From NCBI GenBank assembly GCA_910577755.1, contig CAJTNL010000008.1, positions 1 to 64,000 on the forward strand: a stretch of 64,000 nt of DNA. Reading direction: 5' to 3'. Every line of letters starts with the position of its first letter. Within the stretch, counting starts at the first letter, position 1. Below are positions 35,542-44,233 of the stretch, piece by piece. This stretch comes from an uncultured Eubacteriales bacterium (GTDB lineage Bacteria > Bacillota > Clostridia > Oscillospirales > Acutalibacteraceae). The position numbers and the translations under genes were made by a program. The notes beneath the pieces are model-generated. The model was not told the origin of the DNA, did not search any database, and worked only from the letters and a program-made list of their open reading frames with translations.

Positions 35542-37582
35542 ATTTTGTCCGACCATCGATATCAGTACTCTGATGAGAAGTCTGCTCTATTTTCTGATAT
35601 AAAACTCCGTGAGCATATTGATCGTTTTCCCATTCTCCTGTGAAAATAATATTGCCTTCTTTATCATATTCTGTACCGAATCCGTGACGTTTTCCATCTT
35701 TCCACATGCCTGTATAAATTAAATTGCCATCTTTGTCAAACTCAGAGCCTTTACCTGTCGGAATATTATCTTTCCATTTACCAACAAAAATTGCACCATC
35801 ATCTGCATGGTAAGAAACACCTGCTCCTTGACGTAAGCCATGTTCAATTCGGCCGGCAAAAGACAAATTACCCTCTGAATCAAAGATTGCACTTGTACCG
35901 ACAGGAGCATCTTCAGACCATTTTCCTACATGCAGCGTATCTCCTTGAGGCGTGTATGAAACACCCACGCCCTCCCGTTTATTTTCTTTCCAATCACCTA
36001 TATAACAAATTTGTCCTGATTTATAATAATACGCACCGAACCCGTCACGCTTATCATCGCGGTAATTGCCTTCATAAACGGTGTAACCGTTTTCCATTTC
36101 TGTTCTACCCCGGCCCTGACGTAAACCGTCAAGCAATCTGCCAAAATATAGATAGCTTTCTTCTTCACTAACTACAATACGTTTTGCCGCCGATATGCTT
36201 TTTACAGCAGCCTGTCCCCGCTCTGCCACAGTATTGTTCAAAACGGCTTGCGTGCAAAAAGTTTTTCCATCTGCTTTTTGTACTGCAACTGTATAGCGAG
36301 AACCCTTTTGTTCCTGAGCGCCTTCAGCAACAGTAAATACCGGAGTCGTTTTTCGATGGGCCTGGCAGTGATCTGCTTTCTTCTGACCCGTTTCCACCTC
36401 AAGCATCTGATCCATCTGCTCCATCATGAGATGAATTTGTCGTGCAGTCTTCTCACCATCTGCATTTTGTACAGATAACGATTCCTGCCCGCTCTTGACA
36501 TGAAACAATTCGCGATTTGCAACATAAGAAGATGTATGGCAAGGCTGTCCTGACGGCAAGGTATTTTTCAAATCAGTAGTTGTACATTCTACTGGACGCA
36601 AATTTTTTTGCGTTTTAGTCCGTATTGCTTCTTGCGATTTTTCTAATTCTTCTTCGGTTAAATCGATATTGAGCAATGTTTCAAAATCTACAAAGGATCT
36701 ATTCTTGTTTTTGGGCAAGTCAAAATTCTCTTGTGAATTTACATTATCTGTAATATTCGGAGTATCCTGCTCCAGTTCAAATTGGTTTGATATATCGTCC
36801 AATGGTTCTACGCCTATTTGTTCAGATGTAAAATCGAATTTATATTTTGATAAATCTATATTTGGGTCAAAATCCGGCTCGGCAAGCGTAATATTATTCA
36901 TATCGGGCCCTTCCCATGTCGGAATCGTTCCGTCCTCCGCCAAACCAACCCGCTGGGCAAGGCTTTGCCGCAAGTTACACTCTGTCTGAGAACAATAACA
37001 AAAATCACCTTCACTGGTAGCAGCACAAATCTCAGGCTCTCCCAACTCATTATTAACAATACTTTGCACCACGGAACCCCGCTCTATAGGGCATGCATAT
37101 AATTTTCTTTTTGTATATTTACGGCAGTCTTTATCATAGACTAAAAAATTTAATGCATTTTCCCTCTCAATTGGTTCAATGATAATTTCAGGGGTCAGCA
37201 TATCGTCATCTAAATAATAATAGTTGTGTATCCATTGATGCTGATCGTTAAACACTGTGTTACTAATAATTCTTTCATCAACTCCAATGGTTATCACTCC
37301 ATATCCTGTCGCTTCGGGAATGGTACGCTGTACTACTTTTCCTCCCTTTATTTTCTTCCATTTTAATCCCTTTTTAGAAATAGTATAAGTCCATCTGGTT
37401 TCAATACCATCACAAACGTCATCTATAACCTGTCTACCAGAGACATTTTCTACCAAATACGCATACCGTGCGTGATATAGTCTGCCGTGCAGTTCAGACA
37501 GACTGTCATATTTTCGGTATATTACCGAGTAAAACACCAACGGCTTTGTTTTGGTATTTTTATTTTCATCAGGCGTCGACAT
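35540..37582 (-). CDS. MORN-repeat protein
   Basis: This 680-residue soluble protein has no signal peptide. The first 230 residues form an uncharacterised domain starting YSVIYRKYDSLSELHGRLYH. A low-complexity acidic/polar linker of about 250 residues follows. The last 180 residues hold about eight MORN repeats (pattern YxGxWKxxKRxGxGxxY: GDWKENKREGVGVSY, GMWKDGKRHGFGTEY). MORN arrays bind membrane lipids or act as scaffolds. The ATG at 37582 has GAGAGGGG at eight bases; six earlier codons lack a site. It is probably a mono-cistronic gene. The N-terminal domain is not recognised. Confidence 0.8.
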   Translation of the reverse strand: MSTPDENKNTKTKPLVFYSVIYRKYDSLSELHGRLYHARYAYLVENVSGRQVIDDVCDGIETRWTYTISKKGLKWKKIKGGKVVQRTIPEATGYGVITIGVDERIISNTVFNDQHQWIHNYYYLDDDMLTPEIIIEPIERENALNFLVYDKDCRKYTKRKLYACPIERGSVVQSIVNNELGEPEICAATSEGDFCYCSQTECNLRQSLAQRVGLAEDGTIPTWEGPDMNNITLAEPDFDPNIDLSKYKFDFTSEQIGVEPLDDISNQFELEQDTPNITDNVNSQENFDLPKNKNRSFVDFETLLNIDLTEEELEKSQEAIRTKTQKNLRPVECTTTDLKNTLPSGQPCHTSSYVANRELFHVKSGQESLSVQNADGEKTARQIHLMMEQMDQMLEVETGQKKADHCQAHRKTTPVFTVAEGAQEQKGSRYTVAVQKADGKTFCTQAVLNNTVAERGQAAVKSISAAKRIVVSEEESYLYFGRLLDGLRQGRGRTEMENGYTVYEGNYRDDKRDGFGAYYYKSGQICYIGDWKENKREGVGVSYTPQGDTLHVGKWSEDAPVGTSAIFDSEGNLSFAGRIEHGLRQGAGVSYHADDGAIFVGKWKDNIPTGKGSEFDKDGNLIYTGMWKDGKRHGFGTEYDKEGNIIFTGEWENDQYAHGVLYQKIEQTSHQSTDIDGRTK

Positions 37583-37900
37583 CGTTATAGCCCCTCTCAA
37601 TCCTTTATCTGCACGCTGTTCTTTGGCAACGTCTTAGGCATATTCTATTCACATTATAACAATAAAAACCCTTTTCTTTAAAATATAGTATAATGCGAAA
37701 AAATTTGCAAGACTTTTTCCTTCAAATTTCTTTATTGTTTTATATATTCCGTCTTTATTTTTATCTTTTCGTTAAAAGTCTCTAAGATCTTTGCCAAAAC
37801 AAAAAGATTTTAAGAATTGTATAAGCTTTTTATTTATAAATATGCTATACTATTTTTTATATAAACCAATACTATGTTTTATATAAAAAGGAGAATAATT
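37583..37900. other. Divergent region between MORN gene and mscS
   Basis: The stretch is AT-rich, with no gene seen. A TATACT box at 37849-37854 with no strong -35 partner probably belongs to mscS. Confidence 0.4.
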
Positions 37901-38809
37901 TTGACTTTTGATATTTACCAAATATGGAACAACCTTTTAAAATGGTTTGTGGATACAGGCCCCAAACTGCTGATTGCCATTTTAATTTTTATAGCGCTCT
38001 GGTGGTTTATTAAACTTATTATGTTTTTTATAAAAAAAGGACTTACAAAGGTAGGCGTTGAAAAAAGTGTTATCACATTTTTATCATCCTTTTGTAAATA
38101 CCTACTTAGAATTTTTGCCTTTATTATCGCTTTAACTCCTTTTGGCTTTCATGTTTCCTCGCTTTTTGCTGCATTAGGCGCTGCGGGTATCACGTTAGGC
38201 TTGGGATTAAAGGAGAGTGTTTCCAACATTGCAAGCGGTATTCAAATTATCATTACCAAACCGTTTCAAGTAGGCCATTATATTGAAATGAACTCGGTGG
38301 AAGGCACTGTCACACGAGTTGAAATCATGTATAGTACATTAATGACACTGGATAAAAAAGAAGTGGTAATTCCCAACAGTACCATTACCAACAGCGTTTT
38401 AACAAACTTTACCGCTTTGGGTATGCGCCGTGTGGACTTTGATTATACCATTCGATATGGAACCGATTTAAATCTGGTACGAACCATTTTATTAAAAACT
38501 GCACATGAAAACCAACACGTTCTAAAGTCTCCTGAGCCTCGGGTAGTCGTATTAAAACAATCCGACAACGGTATAGAAATTTCATTTCGTGTGTATTGCG
38601 CACCGCAATACTATTGGAATGTTTTTTTCGATTTACAAGAAAAAGTAAAATACATCTTTGAGCTTAACAGTATCAATTTGCCGTACACTCAAGTGGATAT
38701 TCATTTTCACGAAAATTCAAAGACACATTCAAATATCAAAAAAACTGTTCATGGATCTGAACAACCGACTTTAAAAGAGTACGATAATCAATCAAAGGAA
38801 GGTTTATAA
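37901..38809 (+). CDS. mscS: Small-conductance mechanosensitive channel (MscS family)
   Basis: This channel opens on membrane tension and releases solutes on hypo-osmotic shock. The 302-residue protein has three N-terminal helices. The pore helix region is SLFAALGAAGITLGLGLKES with the alternating Ala/Gly typical of MscS TM3, followed by the beta domain (KPFQVGHYIEM, GTVTRVEIMYSTLMT, VVIPNSTITN) and the C-terminal alpha/beta domain. I choose the TTG at 37901, seven bases after AAGGAG, over an ATG nine codons earlier that lacks a site. It is a single gene. Confidence 0.93.
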   Translation: MTFDIYQIWNNLLKWFVDTGPKLLIAILIFIALWWFIKLIMFFIKKGLTKVGVEKSVITFLSSFCKYLLRIFAFIIALTPFGFHVSSLFAALGAAGITLGLGLKESVSNIASGIQIIITKPFQVGHYIEMNSVEGTVTRVEIMYSTLMTLDKKEVVIPNSTITNSVLTNFTALGMRRVDFDYTIRYGTDLNLVRTILLKTAHENQHVLKSPEPRVVVLKQSDNGIEISFRVYCAPQYYWNVFFDLQEKVKYIFELNSINLPYTQVDIHFHENSKTHSNIKKTVHGSEQPTLKEYDNQSKEGL

Positions 38810-38849
38810 AAAGAAGGGGATCACAATTAGCAGTGAATCCCCAGTTGCA

Positions 38850-39029
38850 TTATCTGAACATATGACTGACGTCTCCAATTAGATGGTCAACAGAACGCAT
38901 GGTACGGTTAGCATTACGTCTAAAATGACGGTTTTTTCTCATTTGATATGAAGCGACTGAAGCAGCTGCAATACAAGCAATCACTCCAAAACCCAGTCCT
39001 TTAATAAAACCCATTGTGCTTCGAAACAT
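38850..39029 (-). CDS. Small single-helix membrane protein, function unknown
   Basis: The 59-residue protein has one helix (GFIKGLGFGVIACIAAASVA) followed by a basic tail ending RSVDHLIGDVSHMF. The ATG at 39029 follows AGGAGGGCTTTAT, a strong site, while the longer frame upstream has none. The layout recalls YtxH-like stress proteins, but the similarity is only general. Convergent with mscS and divergent from trmL. Confidence 0.65.
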   Translation of the reverse strand: MFRSTMGFIKGLGFGVIACIAAASVASYQMRKNRHFRRNANRTMRSVDHLIGDVSHMFR

Positions 39030-39199
39030 ATAAAGCCCTCCTAAATTCGGTATTAACAGTATCGCTGTCTTAGTTATCTTGCCCAGCAGCGTCTCAAATA
39101 TTTCAGGTATATTATTTTTAATACCTATACAAATTTTGACACTATCCTGCATTGTTTTTATTACAAAAAATTATAATTTTATAGAAAAGGATTCAGCTG

Positions 39200-39703
39200 A
39201 TGTCTACATTAAATATCGTTATGATAGAACCCGAAATTCCGCAAAACACCGGCAACGTAGCGCGCACCTGTGCCGCAACAGGCGCCAGACTTCATTTAAT
39301 AGAACCTATGGGTTTTAAAATTGATGATAAAAAATTAAAGCGCGCAGGTCTTGATTACTGGCATATGCTTGATATTACCATATATTGTAATATACCTCAC
39401 TTCTTTGAGAAAAATCCCAATGCTGCAAAAACAGGGTATTATTTTTCTACAAAGGCGCAATATACTCATACACAGGTGCAATACCCAAATAATTGTTATC
39501 TGTTTTTCGGTAAAGAATCCGCCGGTTTACCTGAATCACTGTTATATGAACATCCTAATACCACTGTGCGTATTCCTATGCTGGGAGAGGCACGTAGTCT
39601 GAATTTATCAAACGCAATTGCCATTGGCGTCTACGAGGTTTTACGGCAATGGGACTATCCTGATTTACTGCGCCAAGGTAAATTGCGTGAATTTCAATGG
39701 TAA
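39200..39703 (+). CDS. trmL: tRNA (cytidine(34)-2'-O)-methyltransferase
   Basis: This SPOUT-family enzyme methylates the wobble base ribose of tRNA-Leu. The 167-residue protein opens with NIVMIEPEIPQNTGNVARTCAATG, has CYLFFGKESAGLP in the middle, and the knot segment IPMLGEARSLNLSNAIAIGVYE. Length and motifs match TrmL/YibK. The ATG follows AAAAGGATTCAGCTG. It precedes the glycolytic genes on the same strand but is separated by their own promoter. Confidence 0.94.
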   Translation: MSTLNIVMIEPEIPQNTGNVARTCAATGARLHLIEPMGFKIDDKKLKRAGLDYWHMLDITIYCNIPHFFEKNPNAAKTGYYFSTKAQYTHTQVQYPNNCYLFFGKESAGLPESLLYEHPNTTVRIPMLGEARSLNLSNAIAIGVYEVLRQWDYPDLLRQGKLREFQW

Positions 39704-39740
39704 CAAATTTGTGATAATCTACAAAAGCTGTCATTATGTA

Positions 39741-39769
39741 TTGAAAAATATAGTATTTTACTATATGAT
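39741..39769 (+). promoter_or_regulatory. Promoter of pgk-tpiA-gpmI
   Basis: TTGAAA (39741-39746) and TATGAT (39764-39769) are 17 bases apart, 46 bases before the pgk start. Confidence 0.75.
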
Positions 39770-39815
39770 AGTTTCAATTAAGTTTTTCAAAGTACTTTAA
39801 GGGGAGACTATATAC

Positions 39816-41012
39816 ATGGACTTTTTAAACAGAAAAACTGTTGAAGATATTGATGTAAATGGAAAAAGGGTGCTTGTACGCTGCGACTATAACGTACCTT
39901 TTGACAGTGTCGGTAATATTACTGATACAAAACGCATTGATGAATCCATTAAAACCCTACGCTATTTGATAGACCATAAAGCAAAAATTATCATCTGTTC
40001 CCACCGAGGCAGACCAAAAGGCGCTGTAAAGCCAGAGCTTTCTTTAGCGCCTACAATACCATACGTTTCCAAGGTGTTGAATCAACAGGTGCAAATAGCT
40101 ACTGATGTAATCGGAGAAAGCGCTCAAACGCTTTGTGCAAATTTGGAAGAGGGCCAAGTAATAATGCTGGAAAATGTCCGGTTTGAACCAGGAGAGGAAG
40201 CAAATGACCCAACTTTTGCAAAAAAACTTGCCGCTTTTGCCGATATTTTTGTCAATGACGCATTTGGAACCTCTCACCGCGCCCATGCTTCCACCGCCGG
40301 TGTCGCCGCATATATTCCGGCCGTGTGCGGCTATCTAATTCAAAAGGAATTGCAGATACTAGGCAATGCTCTGCATACACCCAAACGTCCTTTTGTCGCT
40401 ATTTTAGGCGGCGCAAAGGTATCAGATAAAATTGGTGTGATTATTGCTTTGCTAGATAAAATTGATACTCTGATTATCGGCGGCGGTATGGCCTATACCT
40501 TTATGAACGCTTTAGGTTATTCTATTGGAAACTCTTTATGTGAGTCCGATAAACTGGATCTTGCACAAGATATTATGGCAAAAGCAAAAGAAAAAGAGGT
40601 TAAATTCCTAATTCCTATTGATAATATTATTGCAAATAAATTTGCACAAGATGCACAGTGGCAAGTAGCAGATTCCGACCAAATTCCGGAAGGCTGGATG
40701 GGTATGGACATTGGACCAAAATCCGCCGATTTATTTACTCATGCCATCGAACATGCCGGTACGGTATTTTGGAACGGACCTTTGGGCGTTTCAGAATGGA
40801 ACAACTTTGCAAAAGGTACCTATAAGGTAGCACAGGCTTTGGCAAACAGCAAAGCTTACTCTATCATAGGCGGAGGTGATTCGGCAGCTTCTGTTGAAAA
40901 ACTTGGCTTTGCAACACAAATGTCTCATATTTCGACTGGCGGAGGCGCTTCTCTGGAACTGATTGAAGGCTTAGAGCTACCAGGTATTTCCTGTTTGTTA
41001 CAAAAAGAATAA
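39816..41012 (+). CDS. pgk: Phosphoglycerate kinase
   Basis: This enzyme makes ATP from 1,3-bisphosphoglycerate in glycolysis. The 398-residue protein carries VLVRCDYNVPF, SHRGRPKG, LENVRFEPGEE, NDAFGTSHRAHAS, ILGGAKVSDKIGV and IGGGDSAASVEKLG, covering both substrate sites. The ATG follows AAGGGGAGACTATATAC. It is the first of three clustered glycolysis genes, with tpiA and gpmI downstream at short distance. Confidence 0.97.
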   Translation: MDFLNRKTVEDIDVNGKRVLVRCDYNVPFDSVGNITDTKRIDESIKTLRYLIDHKAKIIICSHRGRPKGAVKPELSLAPTIPYVSKVLNQQVQIATDVIGESAQTLCANLEEGQVIMLENVRFEPGEEANDPTFAKKLAAFADIFVNDAFGTSHRAHASTAGVAAYIPAVCGYLIQKELQILGNALHTPKRPFVAILGGAKVSDKIGVIIALLDKIDTLIIGGGMAYTFMNALGYSIGNSLCESDKLDLAQDIMAKAKEKEVKFLIPIDNIIANKFAQDAQWQVADSDQIPEGWMGMDIGPKSADLFTHAIEHAGTVFWNGPLGVSEWNNFAKGTYKVAQALANSKAYSIIGGGDSAASVEKLGFATQMSHISTGGGASLELIEGLELPGISCLLQKE

Positions 41013-41064
41013 TTGAAAGGGCATGCTGCTAGGCGGCCCTATTTTTATAAAGAGGAATGATGTT

Positions 41065-41835
41065 ATGGAACAACCACTGAGAAAAACAGTCATTGCCGGT
41101 AACTGGAAAATGAATCAAACACCGGCAGAAACAACCCAATTGTTGGAAGAAATGAAACCGCTTGTAAAAAACGCTTACTGCGACGTTGTTGTCTGTGTAC
41201 CGTATATTGATCTTCATGCAGCATTACAGGCAACAGCAAATACCAGCATCTGCATTGGTGCAGAAAACTGCCATTGGGAACAAAGCGGCGCCTTTACCGG
41301 TGAAATCTCTGCTGCAATGTTATCGGCCATTGGGGTAGAATATGTTATTCTTGGTCACAGCGAGCGAAGAACACATTTTGGAGAAACCGATGTAACCGTT
41401 CAAAAACGTATACGCGCTGCCCTAAATGAAAAATTAAAAATCATTCTTTGCGTTGGTGAATCCTTAGAGCAACGTGAACAGGGCATTACTGTAGAACTCA
41501 TAGCAATGCAGGTAAAAATCGCTTTAGGGGGCGTTTCAGAGGATGAACTCAAGCAAATAATTATTGCTTATGAGCCAGTGTGGGCTATCGGCACCGGTAA
41601 AACCGCAACCGCAGAGCAAGCAAATGCAGTATGTGCGGTGATTCGCCAAACAATTACAGATCTATATAACCAAAACTGTGCAAATGCTATAACAATTCAA
41701 TACGGCGGTTCTATGAACGCAAAAAACGCAGAGGAATTATTGGCGCAATCGGATGTTGACGGCGGTTTAATCGGGGGCGCATCCTTAAAAGCGCCAGATT
41801 TTGCAGCTATTGTCGGTATCGCAAGCAAAACATAA
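41065..41835 (+). CDS. tpiA: Triosephosphate isomerase
   Basis: This TIM-barrel enzyme interconverts dihydroxyacetone phosphate and glyceraldehyde 3-phosphate. The 256 residues have GNWKMNQT (Asn and Lys), ILGHSERR (catalytic His), AYEPVWAIGTGKTA (catalytic Glu and loop 6) and QYGGSMNAKNA. I start at the ATG at 41065, eight bases after AGAGGA; the open frame upstream adds 14 residues without a site. It is ten bases from gpmI, clearly in the same operon. Confidence 0.97.
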   Translation: MEQPLRKTVIAGNWKMNQTPAETTQLLEEMKPLVKNAYCDVVVCVPYIDLHAALQATANTSICIGAENCHWEQSGAFTGEISAAMLSAIGVEYVILGHSERRTHFGETDVTVQKRIRAALNEKLKIILCVGESLEQREQGITVELIAMQVKIALGGVSEDELKQIIIAYEPVWAIGTGKTATAEQANAVCAVIRQTITDLYNQNCANAITIQYGGSMNAKNAEELLAQSDVDGGLIGGASLKAPDFAAIVGIASKT

Positions 41836-41845
41836 GGAGATTGTC

Positions 41846-43357
41846 ATGAAAAAACCACTTTTACTCATGATTTTAGACGGCTTTGGTATGACCAATGCAA
41901 ATGGAAATGCTATCAAAGCCGCCGCTACACCAAATTTTGACCATATTTTCAATGAAAATCCATATACACAATTACATGCCTCCAGTATAAGCGTTGGCCT
42001 GCCTGATGGGCAAATGGGCAATTCGGAGGTCGGTCATACCAACATTGGTGCGGGTCGTATTGTATATCAGGAACTTACACGAATTACCAAATCTATTGAA
42101 GACGGTGATTTTTTTACAAACTCAGCTTTAGTACAAGCCATAGAGAAAGCAAAACAGAGCCAGAAGGCGCTACACATTATGGGACTTGTATCAGACGGTG
42201 GTGTACACAGCCATATTTCTCACCTGTATGCCGTTATCAAGTTGGCTAAACAAAGAGAATTAGAGCAGGTATACATTCATTGCTTTATGGATGGCCGCGA
42301 CGTTTCCCCTACCTCAGGTATTAATTATATTAAGCAACTCCAGCAGTATATTGATAAAGTGGGTATTGGCGCCATCGCAACCTTATGCGGTCGTTATTAC
42401 GCAATGGACCGCGACAACCGCTGGGAACGTATCGAACAATGCTACAACGCTATGGTAAACGGTATTGGTCAAAAAAATTCAGATCCTATTGCGGCAATTG
42501 AGCAATCCTATGCGGCAGACACTACAGATGAATTTATATTGCCTACTATTTGCACGCCAGAAGCACAAATAAGAGCAGGTGACTCTGTAGTATTCTTCAA
42601 TTTCCGTCCCGACCGTGCAAGAGAAATCACCAGAGCGTTTTGTGATCTCGAATTTAATGGTTTTGCAAGGAAAAGCGGTTTTTTACCGCTTACCTTTGTG
42701 TGTATGACCCAATATGATGCATCTATGCCAAATGTTCAGGTTGCATTTTTACCCCAAATCCTCACCAATACGTTAGGAGAGTATCTTTCAAACCTTGGTT
42801 TAAAACAGTTACGCATTGCTGAAACTGAAAAATATGCCCATGTAACTTTTTTTCTCAACGGCGGATGTGAAACACCTTTTGCTGGAGAGGACCGTATTTT
42901 AGTAAACTCACCAAAGGTTGCAACTTATGACCTGCAGCCGGAAATGAGCGCTTTTGAGGTAACCGATAAGCTTCTGGAACAATTACAAACCAATACCTAC
43001 GACGTAATTATTTTAAATTTTGCCAATTGCGACATGGTAGGTCATACAGGTATATTTGACGCAGCAGTAAAAGCTGTAGAAACTGTAGATACTTGTGTCG
43101 GTAAACTCACAGAACGTGTATCACAACTTGGTGGCGTTACGATCATCACTGCCGATCATGGCAACGCCGATCAAATGCTTGCTGAGGATGGAGGTCCTTT
43201 TACCGCTCATACGACAAACCCGGTACCATTTTGTGTAGTCGGTTATCCTTGTACACTGAAAGATACCGGCTGTCTTGCAGACATTGCGCCAACTATGCTG
43301 AAAATTTTAAACGTATCTCAGCCGAAAGAAATGACCGGTGCTTCACTGATTTTATAA
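41846..43357 (+). CDS. gpmI: 2,3-bisphosphoglycerate-independent phosphoglycerate mutase
   Basis: This manganese enzyme converts 3- to 2-phosphoglycerate. The 503 residues carry LMILDGFG, GNSEVGHTNIGAGR (phosphorylated Ser), CFMDGRDVSP, FNFRPDRAREI, NFANCDMVGHTG and ITADHGNADQM. The ATG at 41846 follows AAGGAGATTGTC, and an upstream in-frame ATG lies inside tpiA. Last gene of the pgk-tpiA-gpmI operon, with a strong terminator. No enolase gene follows in the window. Confidence 0.97.
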   Translation: MKKPLLLMILDGFGMTNANGNAIKAAATPNFDHIFNENPYTQLHASSISVGLPDGQMGNSEVGHTNIGAGRIVYQELTRITKSIEDGDFFTNSALVQAIEKAKQSQKALHIMGLVSDGGVHSHISHLYAVIKLAKQRELEQVYIHCFMDGRDVSPTSGINYIKQLQQYIDKVGIGAIATLCGRYYAMDRDNRWERIEQCYNAMVNGIGQKNSDPIAAIEQSYAADTTDEFILPTICTPEAQIRAGDSVVFFNFRPDRAREITRAFCDLEFNGFARKSGFLPLTFVCMTQYDASMPNVQVAFLPQILTNTLGEYLSNLGLKQLRIAETEKYAHVTFFLNGGCETPFAGEDRILVNSPKVATYDLQPEMSAFEVTDKLLEQLQTNTYDVIILNFANCDMVGHTGIFDAAVKAVETVDTCVGKLTERVSQLGGVTIITADHGNADQMLAEDGGPFTAHTTNPVPFCVVGYPCTLKDTGCLADIAPTMLKILNVSQPKEMTGASLIL

Positions 43358-43386
43358 TCATACAAATTTGGCGGATATGATACAAA

Positions 43387-43434
43387 ATAAATCAACGCTT
43401 TATGTATTTAAAATACATAAAGCGTTGATTTATT
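43387..43434. terminator. Bidirectional terminator after gpmI
   Basis: AAATCAACGCTTTATGTATT pairs perfectly with its complement across a four-base loop, with A/T runs outside. It serves gpmI and the convergent DUF4190 remnant. Confidence 0.92.
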
Positions 43435-43489
43435 AAATTAGTAGATATACACACTATAATAAACAAAAAAGAAAGACTAACTATCCAAG

Positions 43490-44029
43490 TTAAAGCGCAG
43501 AAATAAGAATAAACAGCAGAGAAATACTCAGTACCGATAAAAAACCAATAATAGATATGACCATACCTGAAGTTGCCTGGTCCGAACGCTTCGATCTTTC
43601 ATACCGATTCCACCAAGTATTGTACCCACAATACCCGTACAGATACACGCAATCAAAATACAATTCAGTGTAAGCGGACCATTAAATGTTCGAAAACAAA
43701 AATAATACCACATAAAAGCTAACTGCTAACATAACGGTAATAATACCCAATATAAGCGATCCCATTGCAGAACCATTAGAAGAACCCAGCTGATGCATGT
43801 AGTTCTGCTGCACTCCATAAGGTTGAAACGGCGGCTGCCAAGCGGTTTGATATGGCTGCGAATAAAAGTCCGCATACTGTGTAGGATGATATGCCTGTTG
43901 TTCCGGTATCTGTGTAGATTGTGACACAGGCTCCTCGGTCTTTTTCTCTGTATGCTGTGTATTGACTTCCTGCACAGATGACGCTTGTTTTTGTTCTTTA
44001 TCTCTAGCTGTAAAAGGATTCTGGTCCAT
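43490..44029 (-). pseudogene. DUF4190-like membrane protein, broken by two frameshifts
   Basis: The intact part starts at the ATG at 44029 with a Gln/Pro/Tyr-rich tail (YADFYSQPYQTAWQPPFQPYG) and enters the first helix (GSAMGSLILGIITVMLAVSF). The frame then stops. A second frame continues with GIVGTILGGIGMKDRS, the centre of DUF4190. A third frame finishes with DQATSGMVISIIGFLSVLSI and a stop at 43490-43492. Joining the three frames gives a normal two-helix DUF4190 protein, so two single-base indels are present, near 43690 and in the GAAAG stretch near 43597. It may be real decay or sequence error. Confidence 0.75.
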
Positions 44030-44157
44030 AAATATTCTCACTTTCTTAATAATTATGGTTATATTATAGTATCTTTATTTGATAATTGAAATATAAACAA
44101 TAAAACATGTCAAAAATATTACAATAATCAAAAAATATCACAATCGACACAAATTGA

Positions 44158-44186
44158 TTGAACATTTATGTGAAACATGTTAAAAT
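44158..44186 (+). promoter_or_regulatory. Promoter of the peptide-binding protein gene
   Basis: TTGAAC (44158-44163) and TAAAAT (44181-44186) with a 17-base spacer. Confidence 0.65.
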
Positions 44187-44233
44187 ATTTCCGTCTATTA
44201 GAAAAACAATTTGATAATTAGGACGGAATCAAA

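Noticed and set aside
38815..38842. GGGGAT/ATCCCC stem after mscS as a terminator
   Set aside because: No T-run follows on either strand, so the call is not supported.
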